From: Candidatus Pseudothioglobus aerophilus
GTDB lineage: Bacteria; Pseudomonadota; Gammaproteobacteria; PS1; Pseudothioglobaceae
Direction of reading: 5' to 3'
DNA: 41,174 bases
Assembly (NCBI GenBank): GCA_014384565.1
Contig: JACNFO010000042.1
Coordinates: 1-41,174 of the forward strand
Part shown: positions 8,493 to 17,055 of the stretch, piece after piece
Layout: every line of letters starts with the position of its first letter
How positions within the stretch are numbered: position 1 is the first letter of the stretch
Notes under the pieces: generated by a model
What the model was told of the DNA's origin: nothing
What the model saw: the letters and a program-made list of their open reading frames with translations, nothing else
The model's database searches: none
Position numbers and translations under genes: made by a program

Positions 8493-10226
8493 TTAATTAC
8501 ATTCTTTAAAAACTAGTGCTTGGCACTTTTCGCATTTACTCTTATCAAGCCGGCCATACAAAACATTAATGGCCTCTGCTTTTGAATCAAAAAAGTTATC
8601 TCTGCCAATCTCATTCACAAAATTTACTTTTTCCATAAACTCAAAGGCTGTAGATTTCACAGCAACAAAATATAAACTACCATTCTGGGCTTTTAAACGT
8701 TTATTTTCAATTAGAAGCGCCTCTACGCCAGCTAGATCAATAAAATTAACGCCACTTGCAACAATCAAAATATGATAAATTCTCTGATTATCAACGATCT
8801 GACTTATTTGTTTTTGAATGTGGTTTATTGAGCCAAAATATATTGACATATCAATACGAATTATCTTGAGCTGTGGGCATTGCACTAAAGGCGCCTTTCT
8901 AATACTTTGCAACCTTCTATCGCCCTCTCCTGGAGGAGTCCCAAATGCAAGTGTATGAACATCTGGTGTGGATGTCTTGGCAATAAAAAGCATTAAAGAT
9001 AAAAGTACTCCAAGATATATAGCAAACTCTAGCTCAAATAACAAAGTTGCTAGAAATGTTGCCGTAAAGATAACACTCTCTGATTTGCTGTACGTAAACG
9101 TTTTTTTAATATTTTTAAAATCTATGAGGTTATATGCAACAAGAAGAATAACTCCTGCCATTGCTGCAAGGGGTAAATACGAAATTAGTGGTGCAACTAA
9201 AAACACAATCGCCATTAGAAAAAGTGCTGCAAGAATTGCAGATAAAGGCGTTCTTGCTCCAGATTCAAAATTAACACCTGACCTTGTGAAAGAGCCCGAA
9301 GAGGCATAACTTGAGAAAAAGCTTCCTACAATATTTGATGTCCCCTGACCAATAAACTCCTGATTCGCATTAATCCTTTGATTTGATTTAGTAGCAATTG
9401 ACCTTCCAATCGATGAAGCTTCAATAAGACCTAAAAGTGCAATTGCAAATGCCTCTGGTGCAAGCGCCTTTAATGAGTTTAACGAAAAGTCAGGCGTTGA
9501 TAATGGAGGAAAGTAAGCCGGCATTGCTCCGACAGTTTTTATGCTGTCAGTAAAGCCGCCCAAGTAAAAAGCCAGTAGCCCACCAACAAGCATGCCAATT
9601 AACAAATTAGGAAATTTTGGTTTTAAAATTTTAACAACTATCGCAGTGACTAAAGTCCCAAGACCAACAATTAAAAGATAGATATTAAATTCCCCAACTC
9701 CAGTATAAATATCAAACCAGGTATTAAGAAAGTCCTCTCCTCTGGGGATATCAATACCTACAATATAGGGGATTTGACTGCTTGCAATCAATAGCGCTGC
9801 GCCAGCTGTAAAACCGATAACAACATTATGTGAAACAAAATTTACCAACATACCAAATTTAGCAAGTCCAAAAACTAGTTGGTACACTCCCGCCAAAAAG
9901 GTCAGCGTCAAAGCTAGCGATACAAATTCTGCACTGCCAGGTTCAGCATACTTACTGACTGCTGCAAAAACAACAATTGAAATAGCTGTGGTCGGGCCAG
10001 AAACTAAATGGAAAGACGAGCCAAAAAGAGCAGCAACTATAGGAATAACCATCGCTGTATAAAGGCCATATTCTGGTGGCATTCCTGCAATTGTTGCAAA
10101 GGCAACACTTTGAGGAAGGACAATAATAGCACCTGTCAATCCTGCAAAAAAATCAGCCTTAATTGTCTCTATAGTGGTCAGTCTAAACCATACTATAAAA
10201 GGGAAAATTTTGGCTAATTGAAACAT
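8493..10226 (-). CDS. SulP/SLC26-family anion transporter with STAS domain
   Basis: A 577-residue inner-membrane protein of the SulP family. The first 430 or so residues are strongly hydrophobic with 10-14 predicted helices (start MFQLAKIFPFIVWF; QSVAFATIAGMPPEYGLY is the typical SulP segment near residues 39-56). A cytoplasmic STAS domain follows at about 455-545 (ILIVASGVNFIDLAGVEAL). The C-terminus has three cysteines (C565, C568, C576). Family members carry sulfate or bicarbonate, some with sodium; the substrate cannot be read from sequence. Its position one gene pair away from sat-aprMBA makes sulfate plausible. ATG start at 10226. Confidence 0.93.
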   Translation of the reverse strand: MFQLAKIFPFIVWFRLTTIETIKADFFAGLTGAIIVLPQSVAFATIAGMPPEYGLYTAMVIPIVAALFGSSFHLVSGPTTAISIVVFAAVSKYAEPGSAEFVSLALTLTFLAGVYQLVFGLAKFGMLVNFVSHNVVIGFTAGAALLIASSQIPYIVGIDIPRGEDFLNTWFDIYTGVGEFNIYLLIVGLGTLVTAIVVKILKPKFPNLLIGMLVGGLLAFYLGGFTDSIKTVGAMPAYFPPLSTPDFSLNSLKALAPEAFAIALLGLIEASSIGRSIATKSNQRINANQEFIGQGTSNIVGSFFSSYASSGSFTRSGVNFESGARTPLSAILAALFLMAIVFLVAPLISYLPLAAMAGVILLVAYNLIDFKNIKKTFTYSKSESVIFTATFLATLLFELEFAIYLGVLLSLMLFIAKTSTPDVHTLAFGTPPGEGDRRLQSIRKAPLVQCPQLKIIRIDMSIYFGSINHIQKQISQIVDNQRIYHILIVASGVNFIDLAGVEALLIENKRLKAQNGSLYFVAVKSTAFEFMEKVNFVNEIGRDNFFDSKAEAINVLYGRLDKSKCEKCQALVFKECN

Positions 10227-10269
10227 AGGATTATAAGTTTAAAATGAGTCGTTTATTAATGGGTGTCAG

Positions 10270-10296
10270 ATTATATAGTATTTCATATGTACTCAA
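10270..10296 (-). promoter_or_regulatory. Possible promoter of the SulP gene
   Basis: On the minus strand, TATAAT (10275-10270) is an exact -10 box. The best -35, TTGAGT (10296-10291), is only 15 bases upstream, shorter than usual. It lies in the 105-base gap between azlD and the SulP gene, 43 bases before the start codon. Confidence 0.35.
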
Positions 10297-10331
10297 AGAT
10301 CTCAGGTAATATTTAATACTATTAAGTTGCG

Positions 10332-10649
10332 CTAAGTTTGAACAAAGATCATATAAACAATCGTTCCGCTAACAATACTTAACAGAGCATTTCTTTTATA
10401 AATATGAAGTCCAGTAGTTACTAGTAATGCAATAAATGTATAGACAATTTCAAATGTTAAGTACTCAACATCCTTTAGCATATAAATTACAAGTATTGTC
10501 ATCACCATTGGCGGTGTGCTTTTAGAAATGTAATTAAATAAAGAGCTTTCTTGGCCTTTACTAAAAAGTAAAAATGGCGTCAGCCTTGTAATATAAGTTG
10601 CCACTGTCATCACAAGCATAGCAGCTAGAAGATAATTTATTTCATTCAT
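10332..10649 (-). CDS. azlD: AzlD-family membrane protein (small subunit of AzlCD exporter)
   Basis: A 105-residue protein with about three to four hydrophobic helices. It contains the typical AzlD N-terminal pattern ATYITRLTPFLLF near residues 17-29. AzlD partners AzlC in a two-subunit exporter of branched-chain amino acids or their analogues (AzlCD in Bacillus, YgaZH in E. coli). Its start overlaps the azlC stop by eight bases, as expected for a coupled pair. The substrate in this organism is unknown. Confidence 0.88.
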   Translation of the reverse strand: MNEINYLLAAMLVMTVATYITRLTPFLLFSKGQESSLFNYISKSTPPMVMTILVIYMLKDVEYLTFEIVYTFIALLVTTGLHIYKRNALLSIVSGTIVYMIFVQT

Positions 10650-11316
10650 TGGGCTGTATTTTGAATAATCGAAATAAAACTATTGATGCGATTGAAAGAA
10701 TAATGGCAACCAAAAGCATGTGTTTTATAAAAAATAATAAAGCAATAGCAGAGGCGATGAATGCGATGACAAACGGTAGCAACCTTTTCACCTTCACCCA
10801 CTGCTCAATAAGCAAAACCACAAACAAAGCAGTCGCTGCAAACTCCATTCCACTCGTATTGAATGACAAAGCATTGGCTGCTAAGGCACCGATAGTGCAT
10901 CCCAGCACCCAATATAATTGGGCAAATAAAGTTATGAAGAAATAATAACGCTCCTTAGTAAAGTTTTTAGGAACCTTAATTGTGGTCATAAGCGCATAGG
11001 TCTCATCCGTTAGACCAAATATTAAATATAACTTTCTAAGATTCCAATTACCAAAACTTTGAAGGAAGGCAAGGCCATAGAACATATGCCTTGAGTTTAA
11101 GAAAAATGTTGAAATTGCAATTTCTAATAAGCCTATTCCAGAAGAGAGAAGTCCAATTGCCATAAACTGAGCAGCTCCTGCATATACAAAGACGGCCATC
11201 AAGGATGCGAAATACCATGGGTAACCGAGCTCCTGGAACAGCAGACCAAATGCAATTCCTAAAGGTACAAAACCAAATAGAATTGGCAGCGATATTGTTA
11301 ATGCAGAACGAATCAT
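10642..11316 (-). CDS. azlC: AzlC-family permease (large subunit of AzlCD exporter)
   Basis: A 224-residue permease with several hydrophobic helices. The segment ILFGFVPLGIAFGLLF near the N-terminus and FVYAGAAQFMAIGLL (about residues 43-57) are characteristic of AzlC. It should form an inner-membrane exporter with AzlD, related to branched-chain amino acid export. I chose the ATG at 11316. A GTG two codons upstream (11322) is also open, and neither has a clear ribosome binding site. It is divergent from sat across a 220-base AT-rich spacer. Confidence 0.88.
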   Translation of the reverse strand: MIRSALTISLPILFGFVPLGIAFGLLFQELGYPWYFASLMAVFVYAGAAQFMAIGLLSSGIGLLEIAISTFFLNSRHMFYGLAFLQSFGNWNLRKLYLIFGLTDETYALMTTIKVPKNFTKERYYFFITLFAQLYWVLGCTIGALAANALSFNTSGMEFAATALFVVLLIEQWVKVKRLLPFVIAFIASAIALLFFIKHMLLVAIILSIASIVLFRLFKIQPNE

Positions 11317-11444
11317 TGGCACAATTTTAATAATTTAAAAAGCGATTGAAGTGTGTAATTAATCAGAAAAAAAATAAAAGATATATATTAATTCATGTAT
11401 ACTTTTTATACTAACAAATGATTGCCAAATAGGTCAAGTTTTAA

Positions 11445-11474
11445 TTGACATATTTAAACAATTAAACCTATAAT
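11445..11474 (+). promoter_or_regulatory. Consensus sigma-70 promoter of sat
   Basis: TTGACA (11445-11450) and TATAAT (11469-11474) are exact consensus hexamers with an 18-base spacer. The predicted start near 11481 leaves a leader of about 60 AT-rich bases before the sat ATG. Such a promoter suggests high constitutive transcription of the sulfur-energy genes. Confidence 0.82.
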
Positions 11475-11542
11475 AACATATTGATAACTCATATATATGA
11501 GTTTAAAAAATCTATTAAAACTATTTAACAAATAATTAATTT

Positions 11543-12748
11543 ATGTCTCAATTAGTGCCGCCCCACGCAAGCAATGAACTCAAAATCCTCACATTAAGTG
11601 GAGATGCATTAAATTCAGAGCTGAAAAAAATAGACTCAATGGATAAATTGTCTTGTTCATCAAGAGAGTTTGGTGATTTGATCATGCTTGGTATTGGTGG
11701 TTTTACTCCTCTTGAAGGTTTCATGGGTAAAGCTGACTGGCTAAGTGTGTGTAAAAATATGGTACTGGATAATGGAACTTTTTGGCCTATCCCAATAACA
11801 CTTTCTACTGATAATGAAGATTTAAAAGTTGGTCAAGAAGTTGCTATTGTGTATGAAAAAAATAATGCAGTTATCGCTACAATGCTTATTTCTGAAAAAT
11901 ACTTAATTGACAAAGAGCTAGAGTGCAATGAAGTATTCAAGACTAACGACATAAAACATCCTGGTGTTGCCTTAGTTATGGCACAAGGTAAATACAATCT
12001 TGCTGGAGCTGTAAAAGTTTTATCAGATGGAGGATTCCCAAATCAATATGGCGAGCTTTACATGACACCTTCTGAAACACGCGCATACTTTGTTAAAAAA
12101 GAATGGTCTACTATAGCTGCATTTCAAACTCGTAACCCTATGCATCGCTCACATGAGTATCTAGCTAAAATTGCTATAGAAATATGCGATGGAGTAATGA
12201 TTCATTCAACTTTAGGAGAACTAAAACCAGGTGATATTCCTGCTGATGTTCGGTCTAAATCTATTTCAGCATTAATTGAAAATTACTTTGTAGATAACAC
12301 TGTTCTCCAATCTGGATACCCATTGGACATGAGATACGCTGGCCCAAGGGAGGCATTACTTCATGCACTATTCAGACAAAATTATGGGTGCTCTCATCTT
12401 ATAGTAGGACGTGATCATGCGGGTGTTGGAGATTATTATGGACCATTTGATGCTCACAATATTTTTGATGAAATTGACAATGGTCTGGTTACTAAGCCCT
12501 TAAAGATTGATTGGACATTTTGGTGTGAAAAATGTGCTGGAATGTCAAGCATGAAAACTTGCCCACATGAGCAGGAAGACAGGCTAATGCTTTCAGGCTC
12601 TAAATTAAGACATCTTCTTAGTGAAAACCTAGAAGTTCCTGATAATTTTTCAAGACCTGAAGTTGTCGAAATTCTTCGTAAGTACTATTCTGAAATTAAA
12701 GAAAGTGACAAAGTAAAAGTTGAACTTAAAGGGCATTCTGCGAAATAG
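11543..12748 (+). CDS. sat: Dissimilatory sulfate adenylyltransferase (ATP sulfurylase)
   Basis: A 401-residue homo-oligomeric cytoplasmic enzyme. In sulfur oxidisers it runs as APS plus pyrophosphate to ATP plus sulfate, a substrate-level phosphorylation. The catalytic [10 protein letters not shown] is at residues 195-204 (QxRN and HxxH) and GRDHAGVG at 289-296. A zinc-site pattern C328, C331, C340 and H342 lies in the C-terminal third, as in the Sat type of sulfur oxidisers and sulfate reducers. There is no APS-kinase domain, and it is not the CysDN type. It is followed by aprM, aprB and aprA. Confidence 0.97.
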   Translation: MSQLVPPHASNELKILTLSGDALNSELKKIDSMDKLSCSSREFGDLIMLGIGGFTPLEGFMGKADWLSVCKNMVLDNGTFWPIPITLSTDNEDLKVGQEVAIVYEKNNAVIATMLISEKYLIDKELECNEVFKTNDIKHPGVALVMAQGKYNLAGAVKVLSDGGFPNQYGELYMTPSETRAYFVKKEWSTIAAFQTRNPMHRSHEYLAKIAIEICDGVMIHSTLGELKPGDIPADVRSKSISALIENYFVDNTVLQSGYPLDMRYAGPREALLHALFRQNYGCSHLIVGRDHAGVGDYYGPFDAHNIFDEIDNGLVTKPLKIDWTFWCEKCAGMSSMKTCPHEQEDRLMLSGSKLRHLLSENLEVPDNFSRPEVVEILRKYYSEIKESDKVKVELKGHSAK

Positions 12749-12873
12749 ATGAAGATGAAATTGAATTTAATCAACAATTCTGGTCTATTAGTTATGAGTT
12801 TTCTGGTTCTATAAAAATTGAATTACAAATGCGCAAATATTCTACAATCTCATGCTCGGAAATATAGTGAATT

Positions 12874-12899
12874 TATTATGGATAAGGGCCTCCATAATA
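12874..12899 (+). promoter_or_regulatory. Perfect hairpin in the sat-aprM spacer
   Basis: A nine-pair perfect stem, TATTATGGA (12874-12882) with TCCATAATA (12891-12899), encloses loop TAAGGGCC. It ends 25 bases before the aprM ATG. An A-rich stretch, not a T run, follows on the plus strand, so it does not look like an intrinsic terminator for sat. It is more likely a leader or processing structure. A weak promoter (TTGAAT 12818-12823, TACAAT 12843-12848, spacer 19) would place it in an aprM leader. Confidence 0.5.
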
Positions 12900-12924
12900 C
12901 AACAAAAAAAAGGAAAAATATAAT

Positions 12925-13719
12925 ATGATATCTATTAACCCATTTTCTGAAATTTCAGCATTTATTCCATCTTCTGTAATGCAAACTTATGTAATTGCAA
13001 TGTTTGTTCTTGTTATAGGTGCAACGCTTTTTGATGTGGTTCATAAAAAGAGTGCTAAATATTTCTTCAACAACTCAGTTAAAGCAAAAAAATCTGCAAC
13101 CAGAAATGTAGGCTCTGGAGAAAAAGTTTCTATTGCTTTTAAAACTGCAACTAATGAAATCTTAACTTCGTCAGAGTTTTGCAGTACTAGAAGAAGATTG
13201 GCTCACCTTCTAACAATGTATGGATTTATAATTTTTGTCGTTGCGACGGTTGTAATGATTTTTTCTTACTCAACTCCCAACACAATGACTCCTTCAATTT
13301 GGCCATTAGCATGGCATTTAGGTGCAGCTATGCTTTGTGTTGGTGGTTATTGGTTTTGGTTCTTTATAAGAGTTGATGTTGCGGCTGAAGGTAATAAGTG
13401 GTACAGAGTAATTAGGGCAGACTTATTTGTTCTATCGCTCCTAGCTATGGCTACTTTTGCACTCCTATGGTCTTATATGCAGTCCAATGGAATTAATATC
13501 TGGCAAACTCTATTTTTTGGGCTATTCATTGGGGCTAGCACTGTTCTATTTGGTGGCGTCTTATGGTCAAAATTTGCCCACATGTTTTATAAGCCTGCTG
13601 CAGCTTTTCAAAAACGAGTTACTAAAGCTGATGGTTCAAGAGAGAACCTTCCAGAGCCTGCTGACATGCCAGAGAAATTTGGCCTTGGAATTAAGCGCGA
13701 AGCGCCAAGACATTACTAA
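12925..13719 (+). CDS. aprM: APS reductase membrane anchor AprM
   Basis: A 264-residue membrane protein with about five hydrophobic helices, near residues 19-39, 94-115, 127-148, 165-185 and 192-213. Histidines at the membrane edges (H94, H131, H219) are possible haem ligands. AprM replaces the QmoABC complex in one lineage of sulfur oxidisers and is thought to pass electrons from AprBA to the quinone pool. The gene is 27 bases before aprB and belongs to the sat-aprM-aprB-aprA cluster, which makes the assignment firm despite low overall conservation of the family. Confidence 0.9.
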   Translation: MISINPFSEISAFIPSSVMQTYVIAMFVLVIGATLFDVVHKKSAKYFFNNSVKAKKSATRNVGSGEKVSIAFKTATNEILTSSEFCSTRRRLAHLLTMYGFIIFVVATVVMIFSYSTPNTMTPSIWPLAWHLGAAMLCVGGYWFWFFIRVDVAAEGNKWYRVIRADLFVLSLLAMATFALLWSYMQSNGINIWQTLFFGLFIGASTVLFGGVLWSKFAHMFYKPAAAFQKRVTKADGSRENLPEPADMPEKFGLGIKREAPRHY

Positions 13720-13746
13720 TAATAACTAATTTTCGGAGAAAATATT

Positions 13747-14217
13747 ATGCCAACTTTTGTATACATGACTAGATGCGATGGCTGTGGACACTGTGTAGAT
13801 ATCTGTCCATCTGACATTATGCACATTGACAAGACTATTCGACGTGCAGTCAATATTGAGCCAAACTTTTGCTGGGAGTGTTACTCGTGTGTTAAAGCAT
13901 GCCCTCAAAATGCAATTGATGTAAGAGGTTATGCTGACTTTGCTCCAATGGGCCATAGCGTAAGAGTTCTTCGTGAAGAAGAAAAAGGAACTATCTCTTG
14001 GAAAATTAAATTTAGAGATGGTCGTGAGAAAAACTTTGTTTCCCCAATTACGACGCAACCATGGGGTGAAAAAATTCCAAAACTTGCGGACTTAGAAGTT
14101 CCTGATCAAGCAGCACTTGATTCACAACTTTTATGTTTTGAGCCAGATGCTCTTAACATTGAAACTGGATTACCCGTAATAAATAAAGATAAGCTAAAAG
14201 AGGGAGTTTACTACTAA
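13747..14217 (+). CDS. aprB: Adenylylsulfate reductase subunit beta
   Basis: A 156-residue iron-sulfur subunit. It carries two [4Fe-4S] motifs: C10, C13, C16, C20 (CDGCGHCVDICP) and C42, C45, C48, C52 (CWECYSCVKACP), followed by a C-terminal tail that wraps around AprA in known structures. It moves electrons between the FAD of AprA and the membrane partner. Length is normal for the family. Its stop overlaps the aprA start in TAATG, so AprB and AprA are likely made in equal amounts by coupled translation. Confidence 0.97.
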   Translation: MPTFVYMTRCDGCGHCVDICPSDIMHIDKTIRRAVNIEPNFCWECYSCVKACPQNAIDVRGYADFAPMGHSVRVLREEEKGTISWKIKFRDGREKNFVSPITTQPWGEKIPKLADLEVPDQAALDSQLLCFEPDALNIETGLPVINKDKLKEGVYY

Positions 14218-16052
14218 TGGCTAAGAGAAAAACTGTTTGGGAAGACTGCGATATATTAGTTGTTGGTGGAGGTATGGCTGGAACTGGTGCTTCTTATGAG
14301 GCTAGATATTGGGGCCGTGATATGAGAATTATATGTGCCGAAAAGGCAAACATTGATCGAAGTGGTGCAGTAGCTCAAGGCCTTTATGCGATCAACTGCT
14401 ATATGGGAATGCAGTGGGATGAAAACCAACCCGAAGACCATGTTCGATATGCACGTAATGATTTGATGGGATTAGTTCGTGAGGACCTTGCTTTTGATAT
14501 GGCTCGACATGTTGACTCTGCCGTTCACAAATTTGAAGAATGGGGCCTACCCATTATGAGAAATGAAGAGACTGGTCGTTACCAGCGCGAAGGTAAATGG
14601 CAAATAATGATTCACGGTGAAAGCTACAAACCTATCGTTGCAGAAGCGGCGCGCAAGTCAGTAGACAAAATTTATAACCGAATTATGATTACGCATCTTT
14701 TAATGGATGAGGCTAAGGAAAATAGAGTTGGTGGAGCAGTTGGCTTTAATTGCCGTACTGGTGATTATCATGTTTTCCGTGCCAAAGCAGTAATTGTAGG
14801 AGCAGGTGGTGCCTCTCATATCTTTAAGCCTCGTTCAGTAGGTGAAGGAATGGGAAGGACTTGGTATGCTCCGTGGAGCAGTGGTTCAGCCTATGCCCTT
14901 CCAATTCAGGTAGGCGCTAAGATGACACAAATGGAAAACCGAATTGTGTTAACGCGATTTAAAGATGGTTATGGGCCAGTGGGTGCATATTTTCTCCACC
15001 TCAAAACATATACTCAAAATACTTACGGTGAAGAGTACGAATCTAAATGGTATGAACATACTAAAGCTATGGTTGGTGAATATATTGATCACACGCCGAC
15101 GCCTACATGTCTACGAAACCATGCGTTTATAGAAGAAGTTAAAGCTGGTAGAGGACCAATTCACATGGTCACCATGGAAGCCTTTCAAGACCCGCATCTA
15201 GAAGTAATTGGATGGGAAAACTTCCTAGGAATGACTGTCGGTCAAGCAGTTGTTTGGGCCTCTCAAAACATTGATCCTAAATATACTAATCCTGAACTAA
15301 CTACATCTGAACCCTACGTAATGGGCTCTCATGCTACTTGTTCTGGTGCATGGGTCAGTGGTCCTGAAGATATTTCCCCGCCTGAGTATTTCTGGGGATA
15401 CAACCGAATGCTAACTGTTGAAGGCCTCTTTGGTGCTGGTGATACTGTTGGTGGAACTGCCCATAAATTTTCTTCAGGCTCGTTTACTGAAGGCAGGATA
15501 GCTGCAAAAGCAGCCGTTAAATATATCCAAGATATGGGTGATGATAAGATTCAAGTTAGTAATAAACAGTGTGATGATCTGAAAGAGATTATTTATAAGC
15601 CATTAGAAAACTATACAGTAGGTCGTAATGAAATTACTGCTGGTACAGTGTCGCCAAGCTATATATTACCTATTCAAGGGCTCCAACGCCTTGAGAAAAT
15701 TATGGATGAATATTGTGGTGGTATTGGTGTTAACTATATGACGAATGGAAACCTACTTACTAAATGTATTGAGCTCTTAGAAATATTGCAAGAAGATCTT
15801 GAACATATAGGTGCTGAAGATCTTCATCAGCTTATGCGTGGATGGGAATTAAAACATCGTACAATTACTTCAGAATGTGTTGCACAGCATACATTATTTC
15901 GTGAAGAAACACGCTGGCCAGGTTATTACTATAGAGGCGATCACATGAAACTAGATGATGAGAACTGGCATTGCCTAACTGTTTCTAGACGTGATCCAAA
16001 AACTGCTAAATGGACTATGGAAAAAGCACCCCTTTATCATATAGTTGATTAA
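14217..16052 (+). CDS. aprA: Adenylylsulfate reductase subunit alpha
   Basis: A 611-residue FAD subunit of the fumarate-reductase/succinate-dehydrogenase fold. In this context it oxidises sulfite with AMP to adenosine 5'-phosphosulfate. The FAD-binding GGGMAGTG begins at residue 17, and NIDRSGAVAQGLYAINCYMG continues the conserved flavin region. The later FGAGDTVGGTAHKFSSGSF block is the C-terminal FAD-binding part. Length is close to other AprA proteins. Pairing with AprM rather than Qmo genes fits the sulfur-oxidiser lineage. A strong hairpin follows 22 bases after the stop. Confidence 0.98.
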   Translation: MAKRKTVWEDCDILVVGGGMAGTGASYEARYWGRDMRIICAEKANIDRSGAVAQGLYAINCYMGMQWDENQPEDHVRYARNDLMGLVREDLAFDMARHVDSAVHKFEEWGLPIMRNEETGRYQREGKWQIMIHGESYKPIVAEAARKSVDKIYNRIMITHLLMDEAKENRVGGAVGFNCRTGDYHVFRAKAVIVGAGGASHIFKPRSVGEGMGRTWYAPWSSGSAYALPIQVGAKMTQMENRIVLTRFKDGYGPVGAYFLHLKTYTQNTYGEEYESKWYEHTKAMVGEYIDHTPTPTCLRNHAFIEEVKAGRGPIHMVTMEAFQDPHLEVIGWENFLGMTVGQAVVWASQNIDPKYTNPELTTSEPYVMGSHATCSGAWVSGPEDISPPEYFWGYNRMLTVEGLFGAGDTVGGTAHKFSSGSFTEGRIAAKAAVKYIQDMGDDKIQVSNKQCDDLKEIIYKPLENYTVGRNEITAGTVSPSYILPIQGLQRLEKIMDEYCGGIGVNYMTNGNLLTKCIELLEILQEDLEHIGAEDLHQLMRGWELKHRTITSECVAQHTLFREETRWPGYYYRGDHMKLDDENWHCLTVSRRDPKTAKWTMEKAPLYHIVD

Positions 16053-16074
16053 TCAGATTTAAAGCATCTAGAAC

Positions 16075-16097
16075 TGGGGTCTCAATTTGAGGCCCCA
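16075..16097 (+). terminator. Strong hairpin after aprA (no T run)
   Basis: TGGGGTCTCA (16075-16084) pairs with TGAGGCCCCA (16088-16097) in ten pairs with one G-T wobble and a three-base loop. No T run follows (next bases ATAATAATG), so it may act as a 3' stabiliser of the apr mRNA or as a partial terminator before the small downstream gene. Confidence 0.55.
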
Positions 16098-16155
16098 ATA
16101 ATAATGCTATTAGATTATCATACAACCCAAACTTAAAAACTACTAGGTGAACTAA

Positions 16156-16506
16156 ATGAATCTTCTTGAGAAAACTAACGAAGAAATACTTGAAATTGCA
16201 GATCCATTGATGGATGAGTTAGTTGCATCATCGAATAAACGAGATTACCTAGGCTTTATTAAACACTTTTCAAAAGAAATGTTGATGGGTGCAAATGAGA
16301 TTGAAATGGGAAAGCAGTGGACAAAAAATAAAATGTTATCAAGTTTATCTGTTGAAAGAGAGTTCTTAGGCTGCCTTAGAAGAGGCGAACATGTTTCAAT
16401 TCTATATAAGCAAACTAGTGATGAAGTTCCTGGAGAATTTTTAGGTCGACTTGTTCTAGGCATTCAGGACTCTGAAGTCAAAATATTTGGTGCAACTATT
16501 TTTTAA
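16156..16506 (+). CDS. Uncharacterised 116-residue protein downstream of aprA
   Basis: I do not recognise this protein. It is soluble, without signal peptide, membrane helix or metal-binding cysteine cluster. The first half is helical and charged (EEILEIADPLMDELVAS), and the second looks like alternating strands ending ILGIQDSEVKIFGATIF-like (the actual C-terminus is VKIFGATIF). The helical N-terminus followed by a strand-rich C-terminus is loosely reminiscent of an NTF2-like cone fold, which is a guess. It has an ATG with a plausible AGGTG ribosome site and lies 103 bases after aprA on the same strand, past a hairpin. Codon use resembles its neighbours, so it is probably a real gene. Confidence 0.72.
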   Translation: MNLLEKTNEEILEIADPLMDELVASSNKRDYLGFIKHFSKEMLMGANEIEMGKQWTKNKMLSSLSVEREFLGCLRRGEHVSILYKQTSDEVPGEFLGRLVLGIQDSEVKIFGATIF

Positions 16507-16565
16507 TACTTCTTTAAATTATTGAATTAGTATCTGACTATTCAATCTATTACACTATTAAAAAT

Positions 16566-17036
16566 ATGAGCGAAACAATCTCCATAAACAAATTTGTTGA
16601 ACTAACTTATAGAATCATAGATCAATCTAATGGTGAAGTTATAGAGCAGGTCGAAGAGCCATTAGGGTATGTTCAGGGTGATAATTCATTATTGTTCAAC
16701 CAGGTAACCAAAGAGCTTGAAGGCAAATGTGTTGGTGATGAAGTAGAGATTTTACTGAAAGCAGAAGATGCCTTTGGAAAAAAGGCTGATGAACTAATTT
16801 TTACAGATGATATCAATAATGTTCCAATGGAATATAGATTTATTGGAGCATCTGTTACTATGCAAAATGATAAAGGTGGCACAAAAGATTTCATAGTTTC
16901 AAGTATTGAAGATGGAAAGCTCACAATTGATGGCAATCATCCTCTTGCGGGCAAAGATATTATTTTTTATGTAGAAATTTTATCAATTCGTGAAGCAACT
17001 GCTGATGAAATCATTGAGGGTGGAAAGTTAGATTAA
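16566..17036 (+). CDS. SlyD-like FKBP-type peptidyl-prolyl isomerase
   Basis: A 156-residue cytoplasmic FKBP-type isomerase and chaperone. The split FKBP domain surrounds an insert-in-flap (IF) domain of about residues 70-125. The second FKBP part contains DGNHPLAGK, the hallmark of SlyD/FkpB-type proteins, and ends VEILSIREATADEI. The usual AYG at the domain boundary is AFG here. The metal-binding histidine-rich tail of E. coli SlyD is absent, so a nickel role is unlikely. It is convergent with the downstream phosphodiesterase gene. Confidence 0.9.
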   Translation: MSETISINKFVELTYRIIDQSNGEVIEQVEEPLGYVQGDNSLLFNQVTKELEGKCVGDEVEILLKAEDAFGKKADELIFTDDINNVPMEYRFIGASVTMQNDKGGTKDFIVSSIEDGKLTIDGNHPLAGKDIIFYVEILSIREATADEIIEGGKLD

Positions 17037-17055
17037 ATATAAACATAGTTAATTT

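Noticed and set aside
8321-8509. 62-codon plus-strand frame after tRNA-Gly
   Set aside because: It contains the whole tRNA-Cys gene and the terminator, so it is not coding.
12749-12814. 21-codon frame (MKMKLNLINNSGLL...) overlapping the sat stop as a possible small gene or leader peptide
   Set aside because: It is very short, has no ribosome site and nothing in its composition sets it apart from AT-rich spacer.
13726-14058. 110-codon minus-strand frame opposite aprB
   Set aside because: It covers the conserved ferredoxin motifs of aprB on the other strand and has no recognisable features.
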